Source: Mycobacterium sp. E2479
GTDB taxonomy: Bacteria > Actinomycetota > Actinomycetes > Mycobacteriales > Mycobacteriaceae
Direction of reading: 5' to 3'
NCBI RefSeq assembly: GCF_001667925.1
Contig: NZ_LZJR01000071.1
Coordinates: forward strand, 62,001-126,000
DNA length: 64,000 nucleotides
The notes under the pieces are model-generated. The model ran no database searches and was not told the origin of the DNA. It saw only the letters and a program-made list of their open reading frames with translations. Both the position numbers and the translations under genes were made by a program. Shown here piece by piece: positions 46,301 through 56,246 of this stretch (the stretch's first letter is position 1; each line of letters opens with the position of its first letter).

Positions 46301-48146
46301 CATTGTGGTGGTTGATCGCCACGCCCTTGGGCACACCGGTGGTGCCCGAGGTGTAGATCAGGTAGGCGACGTCATCGGCGGCCGGCGCCGGCAGCGCGGT
46401 GCTCGGTTGCGTCTCGATGCGTGGATCGTCGACGTCGATGACCAGCACGTCATGCCCATCCAGCCGGTCGAGAAGTGCATTGCTCGTGACCGCAGCGATC
46501 GGCTTCGCATCACCGAGCACGAACTCAGCCCGCGCCGGCGGCACCGCCGGGTCGATCGGCACGTACGCCGCCCCGGTCTTGAGCACGGCCAGGATCGCCA
46601 TGATCGACTCGGCCGACCGTGACAACAACAACGCCACCCGCTGACCCGGCCCCGCACCATGACCGGCCAACAGGTGCGCCAACCGGTTCGCGGCCTCATC
46701 CAGCTCGCGGTATGTCAGCGATCGGCCCTCAAAACTAACCGCCACCGCCTCCGGAGCCCGCGCCACCTGCGCAGCAAACAACGCCGGAATCGAAACCTCC
46801 GACACCGCGCGCCGCCTCAGCGCCGCCCGGTTGCCCCAGCCCTCCAATCGGACAAGCTCACCGGCATCCAGCACATCCAGCGATGAAAGCCGCCGACCCG
46901 GATCGGTGGCCATCGCAGCTAATATCCGCTGCAACCGCTCGATCAACACCTCAATGCTGGCCGCGTCAAACACATTTGTGTCGAATTCGAGCCGCAGGCC
47001 TAACTCGGCCCCTGGCAGGACTTGGATCGCCAGCGGATAGTGGTTGTATTCGCGATTGCTGAACTCGGTGATGGCCAACCCGTCGGCGCCCGACAACGCG
47101 GTGGTGTCGATCGGATAGTTCTCGAATGCGAACAGCGTGTCGAACAACTGGTCGTGGCCGGTGATGCGGTGAATCTCGCGCAGCGCCAAATGCTGGTGCT
47201 CCAGCGTGTTGAGGTGATCGCTTTGCAGTTGATCGAGCAGGTCCGCCGTGGTGGTTGTCGGCGTGATGCGAGCCCGTGCGGGGACGGTGTTGATCAACAA
47301 CCCCACCATCGAGTCCACGCCGACGACCTCGGCAGGCCGACCTGAGACCGTGACGCCGAACACCACATCTCCCTGGCCGGTCAGCAAGCACAGCAACTGC
47401 GACCAAGCGCCCTGTAACACGGTGTTGACCGTGGTATGGCAAGAGCGCGCGAGTTCGCCGAGCGCCCGGGTGGTGTCCGCGGAAAGCCGAAACGACGCGA
47501 CGTCTCGCTCGCCAACCTTCAATCGGTCGGGCGGGCCGACCAACGTCGGGTGCTCGAACCCTGCGAGAACCTGATGCCAGGCTGCCCGGGCGGCCTCGAG
47601 GTCCCGATCGGCCAGCCAGCTGACAAAACTTCGATAAGGGGTCGCCGCGGGGAGAAACTGCCCGTAGTAGCTCGCGAATATTTCCCCGACCAGGATCGGG
47701 AGGGACCAGCCGTCCACCACGATGTGGTGGATTGTCAACACAATCCGATGCCGATCTTCGGCGACGCGTATCAGGGCCGCCCGGAAGGCGGGCTGGTTGG
47801 CGAGGTCGCAGACGGCGGCGCGCTCTGCAAGGCAGACTTTCTGAGCCTGGTCTTCGACATCAACGTTGATGTCGCCCGACAGTTCGACATACCGCCAGGG
47901 CACTGCGGGGTCCGCCGGAATGATCTGCATCGGCTTGTCGAACTGGTCGGAGAAGCGGGCCATCAAATTGGGATGCCGGTTCAGCATTACGTGCACCGCG
48001 TCGCACAGGCGTTGCCGATCAAGCGGCCCGACCACCGTGATATCCAGCTGCACCGCGTAAAGGTCGTCGCTGCCCACCGCTGTGCTGGTGTGAAAAAGCA
48101 GCCCCTCCTGCAGCGGTGTCAGCGGCAGGACGTCAGCAATCCGCAT
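37314..48146 (-). CDS. Nonribosomal peptide synthetase 2 (C-A-T-C-A-T-C-A-T-C)
   Basis: A three-and-a-half module NRPS of about 3610 residues. Rough positions: C2 with HHIVVDG near 140, A2 with SGTTGVPKG near 600, T2 near 988; C3 HHIAADG near 1179, A3 near 1666, T3 near 2032; C4 HHIAADG near 2226, A4 near 2716, T4 near 3102; C5 HHIASDG near 3296. It ends in a condensation domain whose adenylation partner opens the next gene. The ATG at 48146 begins [13 protein letters not shown], exactly where the C2 domain homology starts; the frame is open upstream but out of register with family sequence. The start overlaps the end of NRPS1. C2 is of the post-epimerase type; C3-C5 share the [16 protein letters not shown] linker. 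Confidence 0.95.
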   Translation of the reverse strand: MRIADVLPLTPLQEGLLFHTSTAVGSDDLYAVQLDITVVGPLDRQRLCDAVHVMLNRHPNLMARFSDQFDKPMQIIPADPAVPWRYVELSGDINVDVEDQAQKVCLAERAAVCDLANQPAFRAALIRVAEDRHRIVLTIHHIVVDGWSLPILVGEIFASYYGQFLPAATPYRSFVSWLADRDLEAARAAWHQVLAGFEHPTLVGPPDRLKVGERDVASFRLSADTTRALGELARSCHTTVNTVLQGAWSQLLCLLTGQGDVVFGVTVSGRPAEVVGVDSMVGLLINTVPARARITPTTTTADLLDQLQSDHLNTLEHQHLALREIHRITGHDQLFDTLFAFENYPIDTTALSGADGLAITEFSNREYNHYPLAIQVLPGAELGLRLEFDTNVFDAASIEVLIERLQRILAAMATDPGRRLSSLDVLDAGELVRLEGWGNRAALRRRAVSEVSIPALFAAQVARAPEAVAVSFEGRSLTYRELDEAANRLAHLLAGHGAGPGQRVALLLSRSAESIMAILAVLKTGAAYVPIDPAVPPARAEFVLGDAKPIAAVTSNALLDRLDGHDVLVIDVDDPRIETQPSTALPAPAADDVAYLIYTSGTTGVPKGVAINHHNVIQLLDAAGKDMELAGQVWSQWHSLAFDVSVWEMWGALLHGGRLVVVPESLARSPEEFHALLVREQVSVLSQTPSAFYALQSVDAQSREPERGLALQSVVFAGEALDPQRVGKWLQQHPGLPRLINMYGTTETTVHASFREIVDSDTVKSASPVGAPLAHLSFFVLDGWLRPVPPGVVGELYVAGSGAGYGYVRRAGLTASRFVACPFGGAEAPGARMYRTGDLVRWSADGQLEYLGRADDQVKIRGYRIELGEVQAALSGLDGVQQAVVIAREDRPGDKRLVGYVTGTIDPSTARTALAQQLPPYMVPSAVVVLEALPLTVNGKLDKRSLPAPEYQDGAGYRAPSTPTEEIVASIYAQVLGLERVGVEESFFDLGGDSLLAMRAVASINKSLRAGVSVRALFEAPTVAQLVPHIGGGGNGLEPLVAGERPAVVPLSFAQSRLWFLDQLQGPSAVYNMAMALRLDGPLNPEALGSALADVVARHESLRTLFVAADGIAQQVILPAERSDFGWQVIDASGWSTDRLREAVGAVARHKFDLATEIPLQARLFRVADDEHVLAAAVHHIAADGWSVAPLVRQLGVAYASRSVGQAPDWSPLPVQYVDYTLWQRAQLGELEDVDSRVSIQLAYWKDALAGMPEQLQLPTDRPYPPVGGYNGATVAVNWPAELQSRVRELAREHNATSFMVVQAGLAVLLSTLAASTDVAVGFPIAGRRDAALDELVGSFVNTLVLRVDLAGDPTVADLLAQVRGRSLAAYEHQDVPFEVLVERLNPARSRAHHPLVQVLLAWQNQQPAKLKLGDLQVTPLPAETRTARMDLAFSLAERWTDAGEPAGIGGEVEFRTDIFDAASIERLIERLRRVLVALTTDSKRRLSSIDLLDFAEEAQLFDLGNRDALDRPATSPVSIPGAFAAQVARTPDAVALTFDGRSMTYRELDEAANRLAHLLAAQGAGPDESVALLFSRSAEAIVSIAAVLKTGAAYVPIDPGHPDERISFMLADAGPVVAVTGADLRSRLERHGLPVIDVNDPVVDAQPSTALPEPAVDDIAYVIYTSGTTGLPKGVAVTHGNVTQLLTETDAYVPPGTWTQCNSYGFDTSVWEVWGPLLHGGRVLVVPESVAAAPEDFHSLLVEERTSFLAWTPSAVATLSPQGLDQMTLAVAGEACPAEVVDRWAPGRVMLNAYGPTETTMVLTFSAPLRAGSGVPPIGSPVPGAALFVLDQWLRPVPVGVVGELYAAGRGVSYGYVRRAGLTASRFVACPFGGVGVRMYRTGDLVRWSADGQLQYLGRADEQVKIRGYRIELGDVRTALAGLDGVDDAAVIAREDRPGDKRLVGYITGTADPSMLREQLSDRLPPYMVPAAVLTIDALPLTANGKLDVRALPAPDYQDGQHYRAPSGAVEEILAGIYAQVLGLDRVGVDDSFFDLGGDSLSAMRVIAAANKALRAGLAVRTLFEAPTVAQLALRVGAGGGGLEPLVAGERPAVIPLSFAQNRLWFLDQLHGPSPVYNMAVALRLRGPLDAEALGSALADVVDRHESLRTLFAALEGTAQQVVIPTDRADFGWQVVDAVGWSVDRLEEAIGAAARYAFDLASEIPLQAQLFRLAEDEHVLVAVVHHIAADGASVGPLMRDLGVAYAGRSVGQAPDWAPLAVQYVDYTLWQRAQFGELDDSDSRIAGQLAYWEDVLAGMPERVQLPTDRPYPPVADYRGATVAVEWPAELQARVRQVAGEHNATSFMVVQAALAVLLSKLSSSVDVAVGFPIAGRRDPALDELVGFFVNTLVLRVDLAADPTVADLLAQVRQRSLAAYEHQDVPFEVLVERLNPARSLTHHPLVQVMLAWQNWQDADAAGTMLGDMQVTPMRADTHTARMDLTWSLAERWTDAGEPAGIGGEVEFRTDVFDAATIEVLIERLQRLVLAMTVDPARRLSSVDVLGAGELAQLEGWGNRAALAHPAPLGLSIPAVFAAQVARAPDAVALTFDGGSMSYRELDAAANRLAHLLAGHGAGPGQRVALLLSRSTEAIVAILAVLKTGAAYVPIDPAVPAARAEFVLGDAKPIAAVTTSALVDRLNSHGLLVIDVDDPRIESQPSIASPGPAADDVAYLIYTSGTTGIPKGVAITHHNVIQLLESMDDSLELAGQVWSQWHSLAFDVSVCEIWGALLHGGRLVIVPESLARSSEDFHALLVREQVSMLSQTPSAFYALQAADVHAPELGDQLKLETVIFAGEALEPQRLAPWLDRHPGVPRLINMYGTTETTVHASFREIVDSDTVKSASPVGAPLAHLSFFVLDRWLRPVPPGVVGELYVAGSGAGYGYVRRAGLTASRFVACPFGGPGVPGARMYRTGDLVSWGPDGQLQYVGRSDDQVKIRGYRIELGEVQAALTDLDGVQQAVVIAREDRPGDKRLVGYVTGTADPAGLRVQLAERLPAYMVPAAIVAVDAIPLTVNGKLDKRALPEPEYQDAGGYRAPASAVEDILAGIFAQVLGLERVGVDESFFDLGGDSLLAMRVIASVNQSLDAGVSVRALFEAPTVAQLAPRIGSDDDGLEPLVAGERPAVVPLSFAQSRLWFLEQLQGPSPIYNMAVALRLGGRLEAEALGEALADVVGRHESLRTLFVAADGIPQQVILPVERIDFGWQIIDASEWSAARLEEAVGAAARHTFDLTTEIPLRATLFRVTDDEHVLVAVLHHIASDGWSVNVLVRDLGVAYADRCVDRAPDWSPLPVQYVDYTLWQRARLGDLADRNSRIAAQLSYWQDALAGMPEQLQLPTDRPYPAVADQRGATVLVDWPADLQARVRRVAREHKATSFMVVQAALAVLLSRMSGSSDVAIGFPIAGRPDPALNELVGFFVNTLVLRVDVAGDPTVAELLDQVRERSLAAYEHQDVPFDVLVERLNPSRNLAHHPLVQVALTWQNLVGQDNNLAAALTLGDLRVTHMPLETHTARMDLVFSLIERWTDAGEPAGIGGEVEFRTDIFDTETVEALTERLRRVVVAITADLEEES
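38965..40446 (-). other. Adenylation domain A4 (Thr-like pocket with altered residue)
   Basis: Pocket residues read by eye are D-V-C-S-I-A-M-V-H-K. The M-V-H end is the threonine-type signature, but the usual Trp at the third position is Cys (FDVSVCEIW). Its DNA is nearly identical to A2 over long stretches. Confidence 0.55.
39321..39431 (-). repeat. 111-base identical segment shared by A4 and A2 (second copy 45672-45782)
   Basis: The two copies match exactly and remain nearly identical for over 200 bases. They lie 6351 bases apart, equal to two modules, in the C-terminal part of the adenylation cores. Confidence 0.9.
42175..43600 (-). other. Adenylation domain A3 (unclear, possibly aromatic pocket)
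   Basis: Pocket residues read by eye are D-T-W-A-A-A-A-M-V-K. This matches no code I know; small residues at several positions would give a large pocket. Sequence type is the odd-module type ([15 protein letters not shown]). Confidence 0.45.
45330..46800 (-). other. Adenylation domain A2 (Thr-like pocket)
   Basis: Pocket residues read by eye are D-V-W-S-V-A-M-V-H-K, close to the threonine code. Even-module type with FYALQ and [13 protein letters not shown]. Confidence 0.6.
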
Positions 48147-51100
48147 ATTGTCGCTGGAGCTCGTCGATCTGCTGCTGGCTGAGACCGGCAAGAGCGATAT
48201 CCGAGGGCGTCAACCCGCCCCCGCCCCGCCGGACATGCGCACAAATGCCGGTCAAGGCGTCGAACCACAAACGGCTTAGCCGGCTGACCTGCGCGCGTTC
48301 CAGCGCCGAGGACGCCCAGGTCCAGCTGGCGTGCAGATGCGGGCCGGTATCGGTGTCCACGGTGCCCGCGTTGAGCTCCACAGTGTGCAGCAGTGGCATC
48401 GGCACCCCGGCGGATGCGGCGGTCAACGACAAACCTTCTTCGCTGATGCGCCACACATCGCCTGATGACGAAGATAAAGCAGGCCCGCCCAGCCGTCCCA
48501 AATAGTTGAACCCAATCGGAGAATCGAACCCGGTCAGGTCAACATCGGCATTCAGATAGCGCAGCACGCCGTAAGTCAGCGGATCAGGGAGGGCGCGCAG
48601 CTGTTCTTTGGCGGCTTTGATCGCCTCTCCGAGGGCGTTTTCGCCGGCTCGCACCTGCGCCCAGCTCACCTCACCGATCGTCAACGACACCGGGTATTTC
48701 GCCGTGAACCACCCCACAGTGCGGGAAAGGTCAACGTCGGCGGCCAGCTCTCCATGTCGCCCGTGCCCCTCGACGTCGATGCCCACAGGGGCGCCATGGG
48801 TGCCCAAAAATTCCGTCAACGCCAACCCGAACGCGATCAACAAAATTTCGTCCACCTCGGCGCGAAATGCCGCAGGCACCTCGGCGAGCAACGTCCGGGT
48901 CGTGTCAACGTCCAGCTCCATCGATAGGTGGCCTGCGGTGGCAAACGTATCCACCCCAGGCTGCACTGCCGGCAACGCCGCTGAAACGGCCGCCACCTCA
49001 CGCCACGCCTCGGCCTGATTCAATACCTCCGCGGCGCCGGCATACTCAACCAGCACCGACGCCCACCGCGCAAACGACGTGCCTCCGGCCGGCAACGCCA
49101 CCGGCTGGCCGCCGTGAAGCTGCGCCCATGCGGTATTGAGATCCTCCAGCAGTATCCGCCAAGACACCGCGTCGACCGCGAGATGGTGAATGATCAATGC
49201 CAACTGACCTGTTGACGCTTCCCACACCGCACTGAGCATCGCCCCGGCGGCTGGATTCAGCCGCGACCGCGCCTTCACCATAGCCTCGTGGGACAGCACA
49301 TCCACCGATTGCACGCATTCGCCGGCATCCACGGACCCAGGCTCAGGCACCTGTAAAGACCAGCCGCCGGAACCATCGTCGTCGACACGCAGCCGCAACA
49401 TCGGATGGCTATCCAGCAGGGCTTGCAACACCACCACTACGTCGGTTTCGGTGACTCGCGCGGGAGCCTGCACCACCATCGTCTGATTGAACTGCTCGAC
49501 TGGACCATCAATGTCCTGCAACCAGCGCATGATCGGGGTGGCCAATACCGGGCCTACGCCGTCATCCGCTACGCCGTCCTCGCTGCCCACGGCCACCACG
49601 GCAACTCGAGCTAGCCGGGCCACCGTCTGCTCCACGAAGATGTCTCGCGGCCGGCACAAGACGCCAGCGGCACGGGCCCGGGCCACTACCTTCATCGCCA
49701 GCAGCGAATCCCCACCCAGGTCGAAGAACGAGTCGTCAACGCCGATGCGCTCGACACCGAGTGTCTGAGCGTAGACAGCGGCCAGAATCTCTTCGGTGTG
49801 GTTGTCGGGAGCGCGGTACCCACCGGTGTCTTGGTACTCGGGCGCGGGCAACGCCCGTTTATCGAGTTTGCCGTTGACGGTCAATGGCAGCGATTCCACC
49901 GCGACTAGAGCCGCCGGGACCATATACGCGGGCAGCCGTTGAGCCAATACGGCGCGCGCCGCACCAGGGTCCGCTGCGCCGGTGAGGTAGCCCACCAGGC
50001 GCTTGTCGCCGGGACGGTCCTCGCGGGCGATCACCACCGCCTGCTGGACCCCCTCCACCGCGGCAAGAGCTGCCTGCACCTCACCGAGCTCGATGCGATG
50101 TCCACGAATCTTGACCTGCTCGTCGGCGCGCCCGAGGTATTGCAGCTGCCCGTCGGGGCGCCAACACACCAGATCTCCCGTGCGATACATCCGCGCACCT
50201 GAGCCACCGAAAGGGCTTGCGACAAACCGCGATGCGGTCAACCCGCCCCGACGCCAGTAGCCACAGCCCACCCCGGCACCGGCAACGTAGAGTTCGCCGA
50301 CGACCCCGGTCGGCACCGGCCGCAGCCACCCATCTAGCACAAACAACGCCGCCGTCGGCAACGGGGACCCGATCGGCACCACGCCCGACCCGGGTGTCAA
50401 GGGCGCACTGATAGCCACCCACATCGTCGTCTCGGTCGGGCCATATTCATTGATCATCACCCGCCGCGGCGCCCACCGATCCATCACCTCGGCAGGGCAC
50501 GCCTCGCCGCCGACCAGCAGGGCCACCGACTCCAAACCCTCGGGCGACAGCGCCCCGACCGCTGACGGGGTTTGGCTAAGTACGTTGACCCGCTCAGCCA
50601 CCAGCAAGTCGTGAAAATCCTCCGGCGAGGCGGCCACCGCCTCAGGTACCACCACCAGCCGCCCGCCGCGCAGGAGCGCGCCGAAGATCTCCCAGCCCGA
50701 AATGTCGAAGCTATACGAATGCCACTGCGACCACACCCGCTCGGGCCCGGGCGGCAGGCCCGCGTCATCGAGCGAGAAGGCCAACTGGGTGACGTTGCGA
50801 TGAGTAATGGCCACCCCTTTGGGCACACCCGTGGTGCCCGAGGTGAAGATGATGTAGGCAAGATCATCCGCGGTCGGCCCAGGCAACGCGGTCAAGGGGT
50901 GGGTGTCCGCGGCGGTTTCGTTGACATCGATGACCGCGAGGTCACACCCATTCAGTCGATCGGCCAGCTCTGTGGTGGTGACCGCGGCGATCGGTGCAGC
51001 GTCGCCGAGCATGAACTCCACCCGGGACCTCGGATGCGCCGGATCAATCGGCAGGTACGCCGCCCCTGTCTTCAGCACCGCCAACATCGCGATGATTGCC

Positions 51101-52662
51101 TCGGCCGAGCGGAAAAACAGCAACGCCACGCACTGCCCCGGACCTGCTCCCTGAGCGGTGAGCAGATGGGCCAATCGATTAGCCGCTTCATCGAGTTCGT
51201 GGTAGGTCCATGATCGCTGCCCACAGACCAACGCCACCGCGTCGGGCGCGTGGGCCACCTGCGCGCCGAACACCGCGGGAATCGACACCGCGGGTACCGC
51301 CGGCTCGGTCAAGACCGCCTCGTTACCCCACGCGCCCAAGCGAGCCCGTTCGACCTCGTCGACCAGATCCACTGACGACAGCAGCCGACCCGCGTCAGCA
51401 GCCATCGCCACGAACACCCGCTCCAACCGCTTCGCCAGATCGCGCAAATCGCAGTTCGGAAGCAATTGCCCCGCACCAGGAGTGCTGAGGAACAGGTGAT
51501 CATCGTCGCGGAAGAAAGTTAGCCTGAACTGATCCCCGAGACCATCATGGGTGAGGGTCGCCGTCACCGCAGAACCAGCAAGATCCGCCAGGTGCGTTGT
51601 GGGAATGAAGTTGACCGCGACCCGGTCCGGCCCCTCGCCGGAGCCGCGCAAATGGGCCGAATTCTCGAGAGAGTGCACCGGGAATCGCTGATGTTGCAAC
51701 GCTTCCCGGATTCGCGTGTCGACGTGCTCACAAAAGCTGGCGACCGTCGAACCCGGCGCCGCTTTCAACACCAATGGCACCACCCCGGAAGTCATCCCGG
51801 GCACCGTCTTTGACTCCTGACGCACACGCCTGCTCACCGGAAAATCGAATACGACTTCCGAACTCTCGACGTCACACCCACCGACCAGCAACGCGCACGC
51901 CGCCGTGATCACCGACGATCGACGCATGCCAAGCGTCTTCGCCAACTTGTCGATCCCGGCGACGGCGAGGGAGTCCAACTGAACAGGCACGGACGATCCA
52001 TCGCCCTGATTTCCATTCGCGGTGTCCGCGAGCCGATAGCGCGGTTCACCTTGCCGCGGCAGGTTCCTGGTCCAGTACTCCTGATCGTCAAGGTAATCGG
52101 GGGACGCTTCGTATTCCAACTCGCAATCAATCAGATCACGCAGCGACCCGAAGTAAGTGGGAGCAATAGCCTCACCAGAAGCAATAGCGCTATAGGTGGT
52201 AGCTATTCGGTGGAGGACTAGAGCGAGGCCAATTCCATCGGTGACTATGTGATGGCAGCACACAAAGAAATAAAATTCATCTACGCGTGTCTGCAATAAG
52301 GCGAATTTAAACAGCGGGCCACTGAGCGGCATCGCCGTTCGCTGAATCGACGATGCGAGCCGATAAGCGTCCTGTTCGGGATTCGGCGATCCCATGAGGT
52401 CATAGCGTGCGAGCTCAACGTGCGGGTCAGGAACGATCGTCTGAATAACCTGGCCATCGACCTGGAAAAAGGCGGCTCGCAGTGGCTCGGCCTCACGCAC
52501 CACACGACGAATCGCCGACTCAAACAAATCGGTGTCGATCGGACCCGCGATCCGCACAAACACACCCAGTTGCCACCTGGCGCCGAAGCGACCTGTCTCC
52601 TCGGCAAGCCAGATGTCCAGCTGACCCCTTGTCAGCGGAAGTGACTGGTCATCAGGTCCCAT
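48133..52662 (-). CDS. Nonribosomal peptide synthetase 1, initiation module (C-A-T-E)
   Basis: A 1509-residue NRPS that should start the chain. An N-terminal condensation domain (HHIVTDG near residue 135) has no upstream module, so it is a starter domain expected to N-acylate the first residue with a fatty acid. A1 carries SGTTGVPKG near 607, T1 [11 protein letters not shown] near 980, and E1 [10 protein letters not shown] near 1159. E1 has Ala in place of the usual Gly after the Asp. The T1 helix [18 protein letters not shown] is the type that precedes epimerases. The first residue should therefore become D, as in known mycobacterial lipopeptides. It lies 23 bases downstream of the MbtH-like stop. 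Its end overlaps the start of NRPS2. Confidence 0.95.
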   Translation of the reverse strand: MGPDDQSLPLTRGQLDIWLAEETGRFGARWQLGVFVRIAGPIDTDLFESAIRRVVREAEPLRAAFFQVDGQVIQTIVPDPHVELARYDLMGSPNPEQDAYRLASSIQRTAMPLSGPLFKFALLQTRVDEFYFFVCCHHIVTDGIGLALVLHRIATTYSAIASGEAIAPTYFGSLRDLIDCELEYEASPDYLDDQEYWTRNLPRQGEPRYRLADTANGNQGDGSSVPVQLDSLAVAGIDKLAKTLGMRRSSVITAACALLVGGCDVESSEVVFDFPVSRRVRQESKTVPGMTSGVVPLVLKAAPGSTVASFCEHVDTRIREALQHQRFPVHSLENSAHLRGSGEGPDRVAVNFIPTTHLADLAGSAVTATLTHDGLGDQFRLTFFRDDDHLFLSTPGAGQLLPNCDLRDLAKRLERVFVAMAADAGRLLSSVDLVDEVERARLGAWGNEAVLTEPAVPAVSIPAVFGAQVAHAPDAVALVCGQRSWTYHELDEAANRLAHLLTAQGAGPGQCVALLFFRSAEAIIAMLAVLKTGAAYLPIDPAHPRSRVEFMLGDAAPIAAVTTTELADRLNGCDLAVIDVNETAADTHPLTALPGPTADDLAYIIFTSGTTGVPKGVAITHRNVTQLAFSLDDAGLPPGPERVWSQWHSYSFDISGWEIFGALLRGGRLVVVPEAVAASPEDFHDLLVAERVNVLSQTPSAVGALSPEGLESVALLVGGEACPAEVMDRWAPRRVMINEYGPTETTMWVAISAPLTPGSGVVPIGSPLPTAALFVLDGWLRPVPTGVVGELYVAGAGVGCGYWRRGGLTASRFVASPFGGSGARMYRTGDLVCWRPDGQLQYLGRADEQVKIRGHRIELGEVQAALAAVEGVQQAVVIAREDRPGDKRLVGYLTGAADPGAARAVLAQRLPAYMVPAALVAVESLPLTVNGKLDKRALPAPEYQDTGGYRAPDNHTEEILAAVYAQTLGVERIGVDDSFFDLGGDSLLAMKVVARARAAGVLCRPRDIFVEQTVARLARVAVVAVGSEDGVADDGVGPVLATPIMRWLQDIDGPVEQFNQTMVVQAPARVTETDVVVVLQALLDSHPMLRLRVDDDGSGGWSLQVPEPGSVDAGECVQSVDVLSHEAMVKARSRLNPAAGAMLSAVWEASTGQLALIIHHLAVDAVSWRILLEDLNTAWAQLHGGQPVALPAGGTSFARWASVLVEYAGAAEVLNQAEAWREVAAVSAALPAVQPGVDTFATAGHLSMELDVDTTRTLLAEVPAAFRAEVDEILLIAFGLALTEFLGTHGAPVGIDVEGHGRHGELAADVDLSRTVGWFTAKYPVSLTIGEVSWAQVRAGENALGEAIKAAKEQLRALPDPLTYGVLRYLNADVDLTGFDSPIGFNYLGRLGGPALSSSSGDVWRISEEGLSLTAASAGVPMPLLHTVELNAGTVDTDTGPHLHASWTWASSALERAQVSRLSRLWFDALTGICAHVRRGGGGLTPSDIALAGLSQQQIDELQRQYADC
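49860..51285 (-). other. Adenylation domain A1 (pocket not assigned)
   Basis: Pocket residues read by eye are D-I-W-S-L-G-E-M-W-K. I know no matching code. Odd-module sequence type. The buried Glu and Trp positions make this the most unusual pocket of the six. Confidence 0.5.
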
Positions 52663-52685
52663 ACGACTCCCCCAAAACCCACGGT

Positions 52686-52916
52686 CTAGTTGTCAGAGGC
52701 CCGGTCCGCCGCCAGCCTGTCGCGCAGACTCTTGGGCCGTATATCGGGCCAGTTCTGTTCGATGTAGTCCAGACACGCAGCGCGGTCGGCCTCGCCGTAC
52801 ACCACCCGCCAGCCGGCGGGGACGTCGGCGAAGGTTGGCCACAAGCTGTGCTGCTCCTCGTCGTTAACCAAGACGAAAAAGCTGCCACTTTCGTCGTCGA
52901 ACGGATTGACACTCAC
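52686..52916 (-). CDS. MbtH-like NRPS adenylation-domain partner
   Basis: A 76-residue MbtH-like protein. It has the family core in parts, [20 protein letters not shown] and PAGWRVVYG, with the invariant paired Trp residues and Ser-Leu-Trp-Pro. MbtH-like proteins bind and activate adenylation domains. The GTG at 52916 is preceded by GGAGAAT. It is first in the NRPS operon, 23 bases before the NRPS1 ATG. The upstream region therefore probably controls the whole 24-kb synthetase operon. Confidence 0.96.
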   Translation of the reverse strand: MSVNPFDDESGSFFVLVNDEEQHSLWPTFADVPAGWRVVYGEADRAACLDYIEQNWPDIRPKSLRDRLAADRASDN

Positions 52917-53162
52917 GATTCTCCATACCTCTAGTCAACGTGGGCGAAACTCCTTTGAAAACGGTACTGGAGGCCACCTGGCCTGTCCGGTGTTTCGGCA
53001 AAGTTCCTGGTGCTAGCGAAGGTGATGCCTGACACAGCTCTGACCCCTGCGCTGCGAGGGGTTTGGCAACGACAGCTCTCGGTTTCGTGACATGCCAACG
53101 GGCTTGGCTGCGTGCCGATCCGAGAGCTGGCGGACGCGGACTGCAACGAGTTCGGCTTCGTT

Positions 53163-53179
53163 GTTCGTAGTCTACGAAC
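53163..53179. promoter_or_regulatory. Perfect 8-bp-arm palindrome upstream of mbtH
   Basis: GTTCGTAG-T-CTACGAAC is a perfect inverted repeat, about 250 bases before the mbtH start. It has the size and symmetry of a dimeric regulator operator. No regulator gene is nearby. Confidence 0.5.
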
Positions 53180-53527
53180 CGCCTCGGGTGCCGCCGCTCG
53201 CTCAACGGCGGCTTCCGATCGCTTATACGAGTGTTCCCAATGAGAACGCCCCCGTCAACTTACACGGGCCCCGCGATGGTATTTCATTGGCATTGCGCTT
53301 GGCGCCATTGTTAAGCGGTAGTGAATTCTTGGTGGTCAAACGCGATGTTGGGGCCGTTCACGCCAATAGGCGACCATCCCAGTTGCGGTAAGAAACTGTA
53401 ATAAACGCGACATCGAATCGTGGTTGTGCAATCCACCTTTGCGTGTATGTCCGACGTTTAGTTGACAACGTCGAGGCAGTCTTTTCCGAGGAGATTGCGC
53501 GGTCCCACCCAGATTTCGTGCAGCGGT

Positions 53528-53548
53528 GTGGCGGACGACGTCCGCCAC
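53528..53548 (-). terminator. Perfect 9-bp hairpin downstream of glycosyltransferase gene
   Basis: GTGGCGGAC-GAC-GTCCGCCAC can form a 9-bp stem with a 3-base loop. It lies about 90 bases beyond the glycosyltransferase stop on the minus strand. A terminator is likeliest; an operator cannot be excluded. Confidence 0.5.
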
Positions 53549-53636
53549 TAAGGCCGTTGAGCTAAAGCGCCCCTCGCCCCGGTTCTGAAGGATTCACACG
53601 TGCCGTGGACTGCCTCGATAGGTGGTCTTACCCGGT

Positions 53637-54905
53637 TCAGCCGACACGGCGCGGCCGCGCGAAGTCTTCCACCAGATCAGCCGCGGCCGCCACGCTTTCG
53701 GCGGGATCCGTCATCCGTGCGGCAAGCTCGCGCGCCCGCGCGACGTAGTCCTGGTCGAGAATGGTGCGGAGGTCCGTGACCAGCGATTCGCGAGTAGTAC
53801 GCGAGAAGCGACGGGTGGTGCCGACCATCAGTCTTCTGATCTGAGTTCCCCAGAGTGTCTGATTGACGTCCATCGAAAGGATCAACGTGGGCACTCCGGC
53901 GCGAAGGCCTACGGCCGTCGTGCCCGCGCCACCGTGGTGCACGACCGCGCGGCAAGCGGGAAAGATGGCGGCGAAATTCACCGCACCCACCACCTTGACA
54001 TGCTCGAAATGCGGGAGATCACTGAAGTCACTCCAGCCCGAGCAAACCAATGCCCGCTCACCCAGCTGCGCGCAAGCCGCACTGATCATGGCAAGCGTGT
54101 CGGCCGGCGAGGTGATCGGCATGCTGCCGAAGCCAAAGAAGATCGGGGGTCGTCCCGCGGCAATCCACGACCCGACTTCTTCGTCGGCATCCGTCGGCGT
54201 CTCCATCGTCAGCGCGCCGACAAACGGCCGGCGGCCGTGGTATTTCACCCATTCGGCTGCCAGCTCGGGAAAGCACACCTCGTCGTAGGCCTGGATTTCC
54301 AGCGATCCGCGTTCAGCGATCCGTCGCGGTGCGGGGCGCGTTGCCCTTGGCAGACCGAGATGACGGCGCTGTTCGTTTTCGACCTTTCTCTCCACAAACC
54401 AATCCAGCCAGTCGAATGCCCTCATCGCCGAGCGGGCCAACGGCGCCGGCAAGAATGGCACGAACTGGCCGTTGGGCCGCACCGGGACGTAGTGCAGCGT
54501 GGCCAACGGAATGCCGTAGTGCTCGGCCACGTTGGCGGCAGGACGCTCGAAAGCCAACCCGGTGAATAGCAGGTCGGCCCCCTGAGTCAGCGACGTGAGG
54601 GTCGCGCTCATGTCCATCCAGCACTGGGTTACCGGCTCCCGGAGTTCGGCCCACAACCTACGCAGATCTCGAACCCTCCAGATATTGCCGAAAAAAGACA
54701 TCCAGAAGTCGCGATAGGCTCCTAGCAAAACCCGTGTCTCCAGCCCGTAAGCGATCGCGTCAAGCCCAGCCGACTCCGCGAAGCGAACCAGGTCAGGCGC
54801 GACTGCCATGCGCACTTCGTGCCCGCGGCGCAGCAACTCACGGCCAAGGGCGGCGCAGGGCTCGACGTCGCCACGAGTTCCATAGCTCGCCAGCACAACC
54901 TTCAT
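53637..54905 (-). CDS. GT1-family glycosyltransferase A
   Basis: A 422-residue GT-B glycosyltransferase of the UGT/macrolide type, like the Rv1524/Rv1526c and GtfA-type proteins that decorate mycobacterial lipopeptides and lipids. It begins MKVVLASYGTRGDVEPCAAL. The C-terminal donor-binding signature is VVHHGGAGTTAVGLRAGVP. The usual Asp-Gln pair that contacts the sugar hydroxyls is Asn-Gln here (DVNQTLWG), whereas its paralogue has DQ. Acceptor and donor sugar are unknown; dTDP-deoxysugars are the usual donors. It shares most of its sequence with the glycosyltransferase at 60750-62018, so the two arose by duplication. Confidence 0.9.
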   Translation of the reverse strand: MKVVLASYGTRGDVEPCAALGRELLRRGHEVRMAVAPDLVRFAESAGLDAIAYGLETRVLLGAYRDFWMSFFGNIWRVRDLRRLWAELREPVTQCWMDMSATLTSLTQGADLLFTGLAFERPAANVAEHYGIPLATLHYVPVRPNGQFVPFLPAPLARSAMRAFDWLDWFVERKVENEQRRHLGLPRATRPAPRRIAERGSLEIQAYDEVCFPELAAEWVKYHGRRPFVGALTMETPTDADEEVGSWIAAGRPPIFFGFGSMPITSPADTLAMISAACAQLGERALVCSGWSDFSDLPHFEHVKVVGAVNFAAIFPACRAVVHHGGAGTTAVGLRAGVPTLILSMDVNQTLWGTQIRRLMVGTTRRFSRTTRESLVTDLRTILDQDYVARARELAARMTDPAESVAAAADLVEDFARPRRVG

Positions 54906-54971
54906 CGCGGAATCAGCCTTTCACCCATCGTGCGGCGCCCTGCGCCAACTCGCCCGCAGGAAAGATCCGGG

Positions 54972-55937
54972 CTAGACGTCCCAGGAATAGCGCGGACGTT
55001 TGTGCACAAAGATTTCGTCAAAGAAAAGTAGACCGGCATACTCGAAGCCCGATGTTGTCAGCAAGTCATAGACTTTAGAGAACTCATGATTGTGCTCTAT
55101 GCTTATGACATTTACCTGCACCCTATCGAAGTCAATACCCCGCAGAACTTCGAGTTCGGCACCTTCGACATCGATTGAGAGGTAATCCACGGTTTTCACG
55201 CCGCACTCCTTGAGTACGGTATCGATACGATGGCAAGGCACGGTTTCTACAGTTCGCTCGAGTTTCATGGCCTTACCTATCCATTCCACCCACCGAACTT
55301 GATTCATGTGTTCGGGTATTCCCCCCAGCATGGTTCCCCCGTGGCTTGAGTCGAATATCATCGACAGCAAACTCCCCGGTGGACGCGACTTAGCCTTACC
55401 CTGCCCATCTTTCGACAATCCGAGGAAGGAAATCTGGCCGTCTTCATCGTACGCACACCCCTGGATCAAGCGACAGGAGCGATTCGCTTTCAGCGTCTCA
55501 AATGTCGCCGGATTGGGCTCGAATGCAATACCGCGCCATTGCAAATGTTTCTCGAAGTAGAACGTATTGCTGCCTACGACTCCGTCGTATGCGCCGACAT
55601 CAATAAAAAAGCCGGGCCCTCGATTGTTGAAGAACCATCGATTCAGAAATAAGTCCTGGCCGATTTGGCTTTGGTAGCCCTGCTTCAGCCGCTCGGGAGA
55701 AAAGGTGTCCCGGTAGATCTCTTTCGCGGTCAGCTCGGGGTCGTGATTCCGAAATAGGTAGCCCATTGCGCGGCCAGTGGGTCCAGACGTCATCGTGTGG
55801 TCTATGGTTCGTCCCAGAAAATATATCTCGACCGTTGAAATAACGTCCCGGATCAGCGGGAGCCGAGCTATATAGACGATTGCCCCGAGTGCGATTTGGT
55901 GAAAAAGCCGCGGCGCCTTATTGAGATAAGCTAACAT
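54972..55937 (-). CDS. FkbM-family SAM-dependent methyltransferase
   Basis: A 321-residue protein whose last two-thirds is an FkbM methyltransferase. Motif I region is GPGFFIDVGAYDGVVG near residue 108. IAFEPNPATFETLK follows, and the FkbM hallmark VDYLSIDVEGAELEVL is near 255. Family members O-methylate sugars and polyketides. An N-terminal helix near residues 15-35 may anchor it to the membrane. Base composition is lower in GC than its neighbours (30 of 60 bases in 55501-55560, counted by hand), which suggests recent transfer. It lies 66 bases upstream of glycosyltransferase A on the same strand, so it probably methylates a sugar that enzyme adds. Confidence 0.88.
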   Translation of the reverse strand: MLAYLNKAPRLFHQIALGAIVYIARLPLIRDVISTVEIYFLGRTIDHTMTSGPTGRAMGYLFRNHDPELTAKEIYRDTFSPERLKQGYQSQIGQDLFLNRWFFNNRGPGFFIDVGAYDGVVGSNTFYFEKHLQWRGIAFEPNPATFETLKANRSCRLIQGCAYDEDGQISFLGLSKDGQGKAKSRPPGSLLSMIFDSSHGGTMLGGIPEHMNQVRWVEWIGKAMKLERTVETVPCHRIDTVLKECGVKTVDYLSIDVEGAELEVLRGIDFDRVQVNVISIEHNHEFSKVYDLLTTSGFEYAGLLFFDEIFVHKRPRYSWDV

Positions 55938-56246
55938 TCGCCGCGCGGCTCCGTTCGGAGGGCGGTTGAGGTTGTGGCAGGGCCGGCGAGCACGCGTTCG
56001 GGCCCGTCGAACCGACGCCGCGCCCGGCGCGATGTCAGCCGCCTACCCGTCCGGGTGCGCCCGCCTGGCAAAGTGTGTCCTGTCACCATCCCCCGCTCGC
56101 TGTTTGTCGTCTGACACATAGTGCCGCCATCCGAAAGATGTTGTGTCCGATTCACAAAGTTAGCAGCGTTTCGCGGAGTCGCGCGCCGCGCGGGCCGGAG
56201 CCCCGGAGTTGCTCAGGTGTCGCTAGGAGAATTTTCGGCTCGGGGT
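55938..56246. other. Intergenic region upstream of the FkbM gene
   Basis: About 309 bases between the FkbM start and the aldo/keto reductase stop. I see no gene or clear site. It should carry the FkbM promoter on the minus strand. Confidence 0.4.

Larger units (their letters stand above)
52917..53636. promoter_or_regulatory. 720-base control region of the NRPS operon
   Basis: No coding frame with family similarity or good start is visible. It lies upstream of mbtH and downstream of a glycosyltransferase stop, and its middle part is AT-richer than neighbouring genes. It holds two perfect palindromes, listed separately. The operon promoter is expected here but no hexamer pair stands out. Confidence 0.5.

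Noticed and set aside
29215..52662. Possible CRISPR-like or tandem repeats
   Set aside because: The repeats are whole protein domains about 3 kb apart, not short spaced repeats.
24784..53000. Identification as the classical M. avium/M. smegmatis glycopeptidolipid locus
   Set aside because: Six adenylation domains, no reductase and no mmpL4/gap genes do not fit the tetrapeptide-alaninol system.
53092..53391. 99-codon frame in the region upstream of mbtH
   Set aside because: No ribosome-binding site, no known fold and a perfect palindrome inside; more likely control sequence.
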